The position numbers were made by a program, and so were the translations under genes. The notes under the pieces were generated by a model. The model ran no database searches. It was not told where the DNA came from and saw only the letters and a program-made list of their open reading frames with translations. This document shows positions 48,065-59,865 of a DNA stretch of 64,000 bases, in pieces; position 1 is the first letter of the stretch, and every line of letters begins with the position of its first letter. The stretch lies in assembly GCA_013339895.1 (NCBI GenBank), contig JABACO010000014.1, forward strand, positions 5,307,950 through 5,371,949, in the 5' to 3' direction. Source of the DNA: Ephydatia muelleri. Taxonomy: Eukaryota > Porifera > Demospongiae > Spongillida > Spongillidae.

Positions 48065-49025
48065 TCACACACACACACACACACACACACACGTGTCACA
48101 CATACACACGTGTCACACGCACACACATGGCCCCCGCACACACTCGAGAGAGAGAGAGAGAGAAAGAGAGAAGTACCACAATGCAGCAGTTACCTCTAAA
48201 CACTGCCGTAATGATGATGGACGCAGATCCCACACCGCTGAGGACGACACAAGTGTAGTTGCCCTCGTCTGTGCTCGCCACACTGGCGATGAGCAGTCCT
48301 CCGGATATCACCGTCAGCCTGCTATCGTTGATCTGCCTGTTGCCCTTGTACCAATACGTGGTGGGCGTAGGACTCGCGTCGGCATTGTACTGGCATCGGA
48401 TGGTCGCATTTTGCCCCAACACGATCTGTTGCAGAGCAACAGGATTTACGATGTACGGCAGAACTGCGGGACGAAAGAAACACACGTGACATCACTTTTT
48501 GTATTTTACTTTTCTGTTGCCGAAGTTAAGTGTGTCCATAGCACTATATGGGATGGGTGCTGCATTTTGTTTGACAGTGCCGGCAATAAACAACGAATCA
48601 AACCTGTGACTTGGACGGTCCCAATGGCGTAGTCGCTCTGATTGCTTTTTCGCTCGCATCGGTACGCTCCGCCGTCGCCCGCTTGCAGACCTGTCACAGC
48701 GAGCGTGTATGCGGTAACGGCGCTAATTCGCGCTCCTGCAGCGGCAGACGATGTGGGGTCGTACACAGTCCCGCCGGGAGCGCGCCACTGAATGCCCTGC
48801 GCCTGAACCATATTGTTCTCCCGACAGTACAGGGTGAAGTTGGAGCCCTTGTTCTCTGTCACGCTCGAAGGGAAAACGACAAGCGTGTGGCTAAACCACA
48901 CTAAGTCAACAGAAACAAGCGAAGAAAAAGCGCGATGCATTTGATAAAGCGTGCAAGGTCTGGGCAATATACTTACAGCATGCCGCGCAGCTGAACAAAA
49001 ACAGCAGTGAGCTGGTCTCAGACAT
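45358..49025 (-). CDS. four-Ig-domain membrane receptor with ITAM-like and NPxY tail
   Basis: The model is complement of 45358-45973, 46656-47148, 47470-47730, 48194-48463, 48604-48900 and 48977-49025: 1986 nt, 661 aa, all phases consistent. Signal peptide MSETSSLLFLFSCAA. One Ig-like domain per exon, each with the Cys-Trp-Cys pattern: LYCRE...IQW...YRCER; IRCQY...YWY...YTCVV; LDCSA...AWI...YNCTA; LNCQV...SWL...FVCLA. A transmembrane helix spans about residues 425-449 (VIVATVCAGLVALISILCF), followed by RNCRRK. The tail (about 205 aa, one exon) has a 7-residue tandem repeat (EVHLGHP/EVYLGHQ), NPLY (N587), NPAY (N607), and YAEV (Y641) plus SIYETI (Y657) spaced like an ITAM, the second also fitting ITIM. 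No kinase domain. Likely an adhesion or signalling receptor; ligand unknown. Confidence 0.85.
45629..45703. repeat. 21-bp coding minisatellite in receptor tail
   Basis: Three to four 21-bp units (TGATGGCCCAGGTRCACTTCC type) encode the seven-residue repeat of the receptor tail, so copy changes stay in frame. Confidence 0.8.
48003..48130. repeat. (CA)n array with GTGT interruptions, then (GA)n
   Basis: A CA array with three CACGTGT-type breaks is followed by a GAGA run (about 48145-48170). It lies in the receptor's intron between Ig domains 2 and 3. Confidence 0.95.
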
Positions 49026-49455
49026 CCTCACCCTAAGATTCTTGAGTGGAGGGGCTGGCCTACATATCAGACTGACGTTTACAACGCAAACAAGAATGTA
49101 TTATACCACTATATAGGCCAACTCGCTTGGCCGGCCGGTTTTACGCTACGCACTTCTGCGCCGATGACTAAATTTACCAATCATTTAACTCTAATACCGT
49201 CAGCGATAAACATCTCTTTATGGGCAAAGTCCTAATGTGACAGTTTCAATTTAATAACGCTCAATGGAACACATCTCACCCTGCCCCTCTCTTTCTCACC
49301 ACCACCCAGCTGTGTGCGTATGCATGCATGTGTGTGTGTGTGCATGTGTGTGTGTGTGTGCATGTGTGTGTGTGCTTCACATAGTTGGGCCAATATTGAA
49401 ACTTGCACATGCCACTCAAACACTGACCAGTTGTGCTCTAGGCTGATATTTTTAC
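49026..49455. other. intergenic between receptor and RABEPK
   Basis: Both genes are on the minus strand. The stretch would contain the receptor promoter and the RABEPK 3' UTR. It includes a short interrupted GT array (49327-49376). Confidence 0.6.
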
Positions 49456-52400
49456 TCAAGGTACAATCAAGAAGCTATCACCATGAATGTTGCCAGCAGT
49501 GTCCATACCACCATATACAAACAGTGCAGGGATACAAGTGTAGATGGCGTCTTCACACGACCACTGTGAAGATGCAGATGTGTCAGCGTCCAAAGTAAGG
49601 TCTTTAAGTTCCTCGAGAACTGTGCCAAGCTCCTGATCATTGTCAGCTTCCCCCACGCACGACAAAGCTGCATCCCCAGCTAGTTCAGACCCAATGACAG
49701 TCACAATCCTCTCACCCATTTGTCCACCCATTTCAGACGGGCCAGTTGCTTGGAGTGGTAGTGATCTGCACCCTTGAAACACAACAAAACTAGTCTCAAA
49801 TGGAGACCTCTAACCACTACTCAAAATACAATGCATGTGTTTGTAGCTAACATTATTATCTCAAGCCCACCCTCTCTTTCCTATTATTGCCAGAACATAA
49901 CCTGGGATTGGCAGGCAACTGTTGGCCACATCTAAAGACAGTCCATGAGTGGAGCTTTGAGTGGAACTTAAGCCACTAATGGTCTCAAAACCATGACTGA
50001 ACCAGTCAGCATGTCCTTGCTTAACCTGAAGATGGTCTAGACTGCAGCTAGAACAACATACCTTCACTCTGAAGGATGGGCCACATCAGTGAACACATAG
50101 AGTGATCCAACCGGGAAGGAGGGGGTGGGGTAGAAGGTGTGATCTTCTTCCACTTTAGCGTTACTATAGGGAAAGAAAAAAAAAAAACACAGCACATTTT
50201 TTTACCCCAAACCAACATGTTAGCTGTAACATTACTGCACAGATTACCTGTAGATCAAACACAGAGGTATACTCTGCATGCAGATGGTCCACCACATACT
50301 ACAGAATACAGATGACATACATGCAGAGGTACTAAATATGGACCAAATCCATGTGACAGGGTGCTTTCTTGCTCTCCAAACACAGGTTACACAATTGAAG
50401 TGATTTTAATCACAGTGTACGTTACAAGCTACTGTACTGCACATACATATTCCCCATAGCTCGTGAACACAAAATGACTGCAAATAAAAATTGCCATTTT
50501 ATCAGTTTGTGTGGGTTACACTATGTGTGTGTGTGTGTGTGTGTGTGTAATTAAAATGACCCTTGATCTCACAAGAATGAAACAATGAGTTGATGACCTC
50601 TACCAATTGTAATATCAATTTGCAGAGTGGGCAGTGACATCAAACCCCTTTTTTGATACACAAGAAATGCACATTAAATAAAGTTTTTTGGTTCCTTCCA
50701 CCGAGTTTACATAGTATATGAACGTGTTGGGTGTGTGCTGACATAGCACTGGTCACACTTACATCTATGGGATGCATGCATAAAAGTTGTGCTTCAGACA
50801 CAGTTAAGTAGCAGAACCCACACCTAGTAAAGCAGCAGAACACATACCTGTATTGAGGGCATAAAGTTGATCAGTGGCCACACCTTCAGTACTCAATCCT
50901 CCAAAGATGTACAGCATATTGCCTACCACAGCACAACCGTGTGCGGCAAGTGGAGGAGGGGATTCCCCTGATGTTTCAGGGGACGACCACTTGTATGAAT
51001 CTGCACATGCATGCAAAGGCATCAAGTTAATTTTGAGACATTCGGCACTAACGTGCATTGGATGTGACATGCAGCCCCTTGTGCATGTTATATAAACACG
51101 AATATGCACTTGAGGTGTATGTACACAGTGCATGTACAAATGTGCTTGCACATATAGCATCACACACCACACACACACACACACACCACACACACACACC
51201 ACACACACACACACATACACACATACACACACACACCACGCACGGGCATGACATGGTGTGCACCTGCTGCTTTCCTAAAGGTTGTGGATATTCGATTCAT
51301 ACACATTTTTGCAGGAACGAAATGGCCCAGACAGTGTACATAGCTGAAAGCTGACTCGCCTGACAGAATTCCAACACTACACTGTACTACATAGTTGGTA
51401 CTGGTGACCCCTCTAGTCAAATGGACAGATGTCACACAGACATGTACTCCTCCACACACACTGTAAAGCAGGCCTCTTGAAGCATATCAAAAAAGCTCAA
51501 GTGTTTCCCTATCTCTTAAACGAAGCCAACATAGCACCACGTCCACATTCGCAGACGAAAGCTGACAGCCATAAATGTATTGACACTAACCCTGCCCATT
51601 TCCGTACAGCCGTGTACTAAAACAATTCAATATTGGTGCAGTAAGAACACTGCAGCAGGCCAATGGTTACAAGAATGATAAACCAGATGGCGTTGGCATA
51701 GATCAAAGGGATACAAACAACACACACAATTGCCATGTGCTGAGCACCCATAAATGTACAAGTATCTTCAATTCCCCTCCACATATATATGTATATGTAC
51801 ATCCGTTCATCAGTAGTGCTACACATTAGCATGCACCCATACCACGAGACTACGCTAGAGAGGGTGCTTTAAATAGAGCACATACAGTACATGTCCGCTA
51901 AAGGGCCTCCCTTCACGCGCAGATCAGGTGGTAGAGGTGGTCCATTGATTTGACATGGCTTGTTTGGCAAAACATGCCAACAGTATGCACCACACACAAA
52001 CAATATGCCATCAACAATTGTAAATCTTTGCAGCTACACACACGATACATAACTGTCAAAACATCTCTGATACAGACACAAAGCTTTTTAAGATGGTGAC
52101 AAACACCACAATGAAACCCTCTCTATTATCACATACATGTACATCATATGCCAACTGTATGCAACACTGCATATAGAAACAGAGTGACACAACACTTGAT
52201 TTAGGTGATGACTTGGACAATTAAGTGAATAGGGAACAAACAATACTCATGATTTTTAAAATGTCAAAATAAAGCACACCACATCCGTAATAGTATTATT
52301 TTATCAGCGTACAGAATAAAAGCAGTAAGGTCATTGAAAGAGCAGTCATTGGACACACATATACAGTACACTATAGATCTGCGAACATATAAGTGTACAT

Positions 52401-55400
52401 ACATATTTACACGAGACATATTTACACACACACACAAACCCACATTTACACACACCCTCTGTGCAAACAAACCACTTGCATTACCAAGATCTAGCACATG
52501 GAGATCGCCAAATATCTCAGCGCCCGCCATTCCTCCGTGCACAAACAACCGATTGCCCACAACCGCACAGGCATGCCCCTGACGAGGGCAAGGGGGTTTT
52601 CCTGAGGTGGGAGGGCACATCCATCTTGCAGCATCTGAGGCAGAGAGATGGAAACACACAGTGAAGAATGCTGCAATCAGGAAGTTGCACCATAGATCAA
52701 GCAGGTTCCAAATGTGAAGATGAATGACAATAATTCCAAGACCAAAAGTTCCCATCGCAATGTACCTCCCACCTTAATTGGCTATTGCCATCAATCTTCA
52801 ACTATGTTAACATATACAGGGCAAGGAAAACGCTAGACTTTGAGTTATGTACCACAAGGAGATAGAATAACAGAGGACCCGCCCCTCCCCATGTAATCAT
52901 ACAAAGAAACGAGGAATTTCCTTTCTAAGATAGAAGGAATCAACTAGAGTAGAAATACTGTCACAGCTAAAGATAGATAGTTGTGTTTGCTCGTGTAAGT
53001 GGTGTTTAAACAAGTGGCTTTATTATTGTGGAGTTAGTTATGCCTAGCCTTAGAGAGGGAAAAATAAAAATAAAAATAAAACAGACAGGAATTATTCATA
53101 ACCAAAATGCAATGTTGGTTACAGTTTCAGTTACTACAGTGTGCACTTAGCAGAAGCATCACACCATGCATCATGGTGAACTATGGGCATTGGTACACGT
53201 GGAACACCTTTCCCAAATCAAGCCAAGTTCTCACATGGTTCATTCTGATTTGTAACCAATGATTATTGATAAACCCAAAGCTACAGTTCACGGGAAGTTC
53301 TTCACTCACTTTGTTCTGCCACAACTAGGACTCTCCACTGTATAAAGCCTTCCTACATGCACATTTGCGATGCTCTTAAAATGTAGGCACACATGTACAG
53401 TGTCAGTGAGTGTTTGTGCAGACTGTACAAGGTCATCGCTATTACGATCAACACCTGTTCAAAGATACCACAGCTAGGGTTGGCTAACCAAGCTTGGTGT
53501 TGTCCCACTTGGCACAGTAAACACACACGCACTTACATGTATCATATACACTACCGATAGAAGGAAAGGACACTGCACACTTACATGCATATCTATGCCA
53601 TAGTACCATAGATATCTACTGTCATCACACAGTTAAAATGTACACTGTACCTGTCTTGCAGATATGTGTATGTGTATAGTACAATGCTGTAAGCAAGAAC
53701 TTCACATGCATGCAACATACAGCCCTCCCTCGGCCCCATTTTACTCTTTAAACCCTTGCTCCCATTTAACTATTTAACCCCTTACTCCCTCATCCATAGA
53801 CCACACTCCTACCTTGATCCAAGGTGTACACATTTCTGTCGTCAACAGGTGCAGATGCGGTTGCCCCGCCCCCAAACACAAACAGCGGGCTCGTTCCGGA
53901 TCTGGAAAGACATGACGAGTACAAGGTGCGAGGAGGAGGGCTGGGGCCCTGCACGACTAGCTCTGCCCACTTTCCTGTTGCTGTAGAACAGGGTATCACA
54001 TGATATCATTATCCTCTCTCCACATCAAAGTACTAGTACTCAACATATTGCAGCAATGTCGAATGGTTCTTTGCTACAGGTGTAGGATTAATTATGCATT
54101 GCCATGGTCTGTGTACATCTGTGCGCTCCCATACCCTTCTGATTGCAATGCGAAGACTGCTGCGGATAATAGCTGTCATGGAGAGCCAAAATTACAGTGT
54201 TAATTATACATTCACTGAGATAGGTCACCAGCTGTTCCATGGTACATGTACAGCATTACAAGGTAAACTCTTGGCTACAAAGACAATTACTACTCATAAC
54301 ATCAGTTAGAATACACCAATAGGCGCACAGCAACCTTACAAATATCATTAAGAAGCAATTTCCTAACTGTATCAGGCAGCCATCTAAGGTTCAGTAACCA
54401 TAAACCTTCTCTACTATAAGCATAATCCCCTGTAACCATAGCAATACAAGAATGATTACAGAACCCTTACAAGTCAACACAACCCACGAAACATAAACAT
54501 CTTGCCCTACTGTTCAATCTAGAGCCTGACCACAAAAGACTTGCACACACACACAAATCCCTCATCAAAATATGGTGACTGCAGCTCATCAAGATAGTAT
54601 GTGATTTCCGTCTCCCCCCCCCCCCCCCACCCCTCAAAACATACTAAATCGTTTCATGTGGTCCATTGATCACTGCACTCAGTAACCATCAACAAAACCT
54701 GCTCTACTATAAGCTTAGTATAATCTCACTGCTTCAATTCAGGGGCCCCTGTTAGAACACAGCACAAGGTTTAATCTTATACTCACATGATGAAAGAGTA
54801 CTACATGTATGTATGTTATAATGTACAACCACATCAAAAATAAGAAGTAGTATACTCATAGATAAACAGAGAATAGTAAAGATGTTGACATATTTAAAAT
54901 TAGGAATTAGGAACTGGGAATATTTTGACATAACACAATGAGAAGTGTGTACTATGTATGTGTTTGTTTGTATGTATAGCGTGTTTTTATGTGCAGTGTG
55001 TGCAAATGTATGCGTTTATGTGTGAGCGTGTGTGTATGCATGTGTCAGGATATGCCTAAAAACTGATGACAGCCTGGAAGTTTGGTAGGCCTTTTCTTCG
55101 ATACCACTTCCCAATAAAAGATGGCAATTAAGAGCCAATTTAAACAGCTACAAACCGGTGGTCAAATTGTCAAAGCACTCTAGAAAACATACATCAAACC
55201 ATGCATAGAGAGGTTAGTCTCAATGACAGATTTCAATATCATTACCCGTTGGTGGCCGAGCTTTAAGGCTCAAAAGCGATATGCTTAGCATGGCAGGAGT
55301 GCCCATTCCGAGAAACCATTCATATATAACTTCTTTCCGTTGCACTAGAATGAAGTACAGTGTAAATAGCTAGCTAGCTGATTCAACCCTGTCAATCACC

Positions 55401-58400
55401 ATAAGTCACTTTTTGTCCATGTGGTACCAATGCCAGCTAGATACTTGTAACACGTTCAGCACGCACTTGACGAGTGCGCAACAGTGCATAAAACATTATT
55501 GGTGGCAATGATAAAGTTCCAGTTGGAGCCCACTGATACTTATCTCGTCATGTGCTTTCTCAGTTTACACAAATAACAAGTCCAAAAATGTACGTGAATA
55601 GTGAACAAATGAAAAATGTTGTATATGTACATTAAATTTTCAAACAAAAAGAAAAAAGACTTATGTGTCAAGTATGCAGAAACATTTTCTAACAAAACAT
55701 ACTGATTAGGGTATACATGGACTGGGTAACTACTTTCTATATGGCCCTAGGATGTGCAGGTATTAAGAGTTCTATTGTGTGGCATTGAAAATGTGTAGTA
55801 CTCAAATGATTATTGAGCACACCATCTATATATGTATTTGCATGCAAAAGTAAATACATCCCAAAGCTATTAACACAGAAACATGTACAGGTGGTGTAGA
55901 TGTGTTGTATAATTGGATCTTCTACCACAACTAATTACATGCAATTCATATGTAAATTTTATGAAGTTATTCATATATATATTCCCCTTGCATTTAGCTG
56001 CTAATTTTTAAAAAGGAACAGTGGCAGGATAATCACCATTGAGGTGCTTTTACAGAACAAGCAAAGGAATACAATGCTTGCAGGGCTAATTAAAAATTCA
56101 GTGCTCTATAATCTACGAAGCATAGTCCATTTTTATGTGTAAGATTCATTTGGCAGTGGAACTTACTGGTTCACAGAAAATCAGAAAATTTGAAAACTTG
56201 AAAAACTACTCACAAGGGTGATTATGCTACACTGTCCCATATATTGTAAAAAAGAAAATGTGTATTGCACAAATATGGAAAAAGGAATGCAGCCTCCCTC
56301 TCTACCTACCAATATACTGTACTAATTAACAACGGTCCTCGTGGAGGACCTTCCTTGGCCCTAGGCCTGTCTTTCTTCTTTCAAGCTAGATTTGCTTACA
56401 TCAAAGCCATATTCTTAACTGTAATAGTTTTTTCAGGTGCAACAAACTGCATCTGCACGTCTGTGGCTGGCTGCATAGTCGTTACACGTGTATGTCTGTT
56501 TCAAGGTGGCTGTTTTTTATTTTTAATCACTCAAACTTCCTTCTGAAATGGGATGTTTTTACACCGCCACATGGGGTCGGCGCATTAATGGGTATAGTTA
56601 ATTCAAAATGAGCTCTGAAGAAGTTGTCTATAGGTTATAGTATTGTAAGAGTTGCTGTATTTGTAACTGAAAATACTATAACCTATAGACAACTTCTTCA
56701 GAGCTCATTTTGAATTAACTATACCTATTAATGCGCCGACCCCATGTGGCGGTGTAAAAACATCCCATTTCAGAAGGAAGTTTGAGTGATTAAAATAAAA
56801 AACAGCCACCTTGAAACAGATATACACGTGTAACGACTATGCAGCCAGCCACAGACGTGCAGATGCAGTTTGTTGCACCTGAAAAAACTATTACAGTTAA
56901 GAATATGGCTTTGATGTAAGCAAATCTAGCTTGATCCAATTACGGAAATACATGCACAGTGGCCAGCAGAGGGTAAACTAAGGAGTGTGGGTGGGAGGCC
57001 CTAGATTCTCCCATTCCCCTTCCTGCACACTACGAAGGATTTTTATCAAATACTTCATACATGTATGTGAACATTCAAGTTTGTCCACTTAATTGTCAGA
57101 TATACATGTGAAAGACAGGCCTAGGGCCAAGGAAGGTCCTCCATGAGGACCATTGTTAATTAGTACAGTATATTGGTAGGTAGAGAGGGAGGCTTGTGGC
57201 CTGCTGGTGCCTCTTTGTCTCCCCATGGTGTCTTTATCACATGCTCCACTTGTACATGAAGGACTGCTCTTTTGTTCTCTTGCGATGCATAAGCTTTAAG
57301 CTGTAGACTGAGATAGTGTACACGTTCTAATTTGCAGACTAAGCTGTCATTGCCTTCCACATACATGTAGTGTGAGCCTGCCTTAGTTTGTGACAGTAAA
57401 CAAGCACCTGCTAAAAAGCCAGTCCTTCTGTAAATGCTACAATACTAAACACGAGAAAATGATTTTCATTCTCCACACTGACACATTTGTACTGCCAGCT
57501 GGACCTCGTGCTGCCTTTTACTCACTACAATCGTGCAAATCTTGGCAAGACTATTGGATTGACACCTTTTCTGTGTACCAAAAAATTGTACCAACAAAAC
57601 GAGTTAGGGGGTGAAAAAATATCAATACATTTTCCCCATGAAACCTGCATTATACCAAACAAAGCACATCAGCAGCTGAGCGTCGCCCAGAACCTGCATG
57701 ACATTGGAAACCCCCACACCACCACGACCACACACACACACACTTCCCTCCTCCCCTTCCCCACACTGCCTGTAAGCATCCGCACATAAGAACATGTACA
57801 TGTGCCAACAATCTGCCTTTAGTTGGTCTCTATTTTTCCAATATACACAATCTTCCTCATTCAAGTGGCTAACAGACATACACTCTGTTCCTCAACCAAA
57901 GACAAGTATCTTGAAACGCGCGGACCATACACGTACAACAAACCACATGCCGGGAAGTGTGAAATGGTGCAGACCGATGGAAAAATGAATGACATACAAA
58001 TAGATTATTGTTATTGCATACAGGAAATGAATTAACAGCAATACTTTTAATTCCAAACTCAGTATTAGTGTAAATGGTTATTGCAATACTGCAGTATTAA
58101 TTTTATAGGACATGCTCATAATAGCAAGCTCATCTTGGGGTTTACCTGGTCTGTCTGAAATTTTTAAAAATTATGTCACAATGAAGAACCCTAAACAAAT
58201 GTATCATGACACCTAGCAAATAGACAATTGTTCTGCTAATTGTTGACGACCATTACGCTACTGTACATGTGTAAACATTTCTGTATGCGTTAAACTATGT
58301 GCACTTCTTCTGCACAGAGATCTACATGTATTTAGCCACCCTCATCTGCACAGAGATCTACATGTATTTAGCCCCCAGTCAGCTGCACAGAGATCTACAT

Positions 58401-58645
58401 GTATTTAGCCCCCAGTCAGCTGCACAGAGATCTACATGTATGTAGCCACCTGTCAGTTCATCACTGATACAACACTGACAGGTGATATGCCTTTGTGTGC
58501 ACACACATACACGAAAAATGCAGAGGACCACACTCTTACCCCTCCATACCACAGCCCCATACGAGGCAAATAATGCACACACACACACACAGTCACACAC
58601 ACTGTACAGTCACACCACACGCACACACACACACACACACAAACA

Positions 58646-58685
<40 letters not shown>

Positions 58686-59726
58686 TGCACACACACTAGA
58701 AGACCAGAGCAGCACATTCACCCACCAATAGAAATAGAAATGCCAATTGCATACCTAAATGATTCTAATTCACCCTATGCCTCCCCCGCTGCCTTCCACA
58801 GCATGGCTTAACCTCACCATCGACATACAGCACAAGCTGACAAAAGTCGCTACTGCCCTACCTGTGTCGTATTTCCACACGTCACTGCGAGGTCCTTTCT
58901 CCTGCGCCCCGCCGAACACGTGCACAGCACCCCCACAGACGAAGCTGGAGTGCTCGTAGCGTGGGGGGAGGTGCAGACTGGGGAGCTTCTGCCACTTCAA
59001 AGGATCTGCAAAGGAAGAATCCATGTGTGCAGCAATATTATTCACGTGTGATGTATAACCTATTCAAATTCAGGTGCAAGCATCAGGTCAGACTTGTATT
59101 GTATCATACAACACACCATACTGAGGTCTCATCAACTACATAGGTCCCAAACCATTCAGAAACAATGCAAGCACACTGTACGTGTCCAGAAAGACATGTG
59201 TACATATGAGATAATTTCATGTGCGCGACACAAATATATTACACCATTCGAAAAGCCAACCCCTCAACCAACGGCATGCTCACTTCAATTCAAAATTGCA
59301 ATACTTCGTGAATGTAAATCAGAATACGTGAAACTTGTTTTTCATCTATTCTATAACCAGCCCGACTTAAAAAGGAGTGTTGCAATCTTTTTATTGGTGA
59401 ACAACACGGAGTACCCCCCCCCCCCCCCCCCCCCCCGAGCTTTTGTTTGCTAGTACAAAGTTGCATCATCCAGCACATAATGGTGCGCAATAATTAGACT
59501 TCTAATAATAACCTTTTCGAGTGTCTAGCAAGTAAAGGTCCGACAATGACCCCTCGGGCGTAGCCCCCCCGCTAAGTACCACCACGCATTTTCTCGCTGT
59601 CAGCGTAATGGCGCAGCCTCCGACTCGAGGGCCGGGGCCGCTGGCGTCTGTGGGCGACAGCGCATACCAAACTCCCGACTGCGGTGCGTCTCCGGCCTCC
59701 AGAATAGGGTGCAACTCGAATGACAT
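49456..59726 (-). CDS. RABEPK: Rab9 effector protein with kelch motifs
   Basis: The model is complement of 49456-49772, 50062-50163, 50848-51000, 52485-52634, 53813-53980, 58862-59005 and 59513-59726: 1248 nt, 415 aa, stop TGA. Every intron is in phase 1 and roughly one kelch blade falls on each exon. Diagnostic matches to the RABEPK family in order: LEAGDAPQSGVWYAL (N-terminus), PPRYEHSSFV...VFGGA, PSPPPRTLYSS...FVFGGG, PRQGHACAVVGNRLFVHGGM...DLHVLDL, AAHGCAVVGNMLYIFGG, SRLDHSMCSLMWPI, an acidic linker, and the closing LFVYGGMDTAGNIHGD. The family binds Rab9-GTP and acts in endosome-to-trans-Golgi transport; that role is inferred here from orthology. Somewhat longer than the vertebrate protein because of the linker. 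Head-to-head with ATP6AP1. Confidence 0.93.
51168..51240. repeat. (CA)n microsatellite
   Basis: An interrupted CA array in a RABEPK intron, just upstream of exon 5 in the direction of transcription. Confidence 0.9.
56292..57193. repeat. 902-bp palindromic fold-back element
   Basis: Arms of about 350 bp (56292-56645 and, inverted, 56671-57193) surround a 25-bp centre. The inner 265 bp are almost perfect (for example GGTCGGCGCATTAATGGGTA on one side and its inverse on the other). The right arm carries about 175 extra bases (56937-57112). The outer limit GCCTCCCTCTCTACC matches at both ends. No coding sequence or target duplication is evident. Confidence 0.9.
58311..58450. repeat. 37-bp minisatellite, about four copies
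   Basis: The unit AGATCTACATGTATTTAGCC is followed by a CC(C/A)CAGTCAGCTGCACAG-type segment and repeats in tandem within a RABEPK intron. Confidence 0.9.
58577..58690. repeat. (CA)n microsatellite
   Basis: An interrupted CA array in a RABEPK intron. Confidence 0.95.
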
Positions 59727-59865
59727 TACGTCCGAAACCTGACCTCTGCAGTAAACAGCTGCGCTCTATTATTTAAAAATTTATCGCGCGCCCATTGCGT
59801 CATCAACCCTTAGCAAAATAATCAAAAGCAGTGCACTTTTGTCATATGATACTTACGTCACCAAG
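59727..59865. promoter_or_regulatory. bidirectional promoter region, RABEPK / ATP6AP1
   Basis: Only 139 bp separate the two start codons. The stretch contains TTGCGTCATC and TTACGTCACC, both close to CRE/ATF half-site patterns, a GCGCGCGCC-like cluster (TATCGCGCGCCC) and an AT-rich patch (TTTAAAAATTTA). Transcription start sites cannot be placed from sequence alone. Confidence 0.55.

Larger units (their letters stand above)
53981..58861 (-). other. long RABEPK intron 2
   Basis: This 4.9-kb intron between kelch exons is much longer than its neighbours. It holds a C-run (54617), a 0.9-kb palindrome (56292-57193), a 37-bp tandem repeat (58311-58450) and a CA array (58577-58690). I see no additional exon in it. 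Confidence 0.7.

Noticed and set aside
56265..56546. 93-codon open frame
   Set aside because: It lies entirely in one arm of the fold-back element, and the mirror arm does not preserve it.
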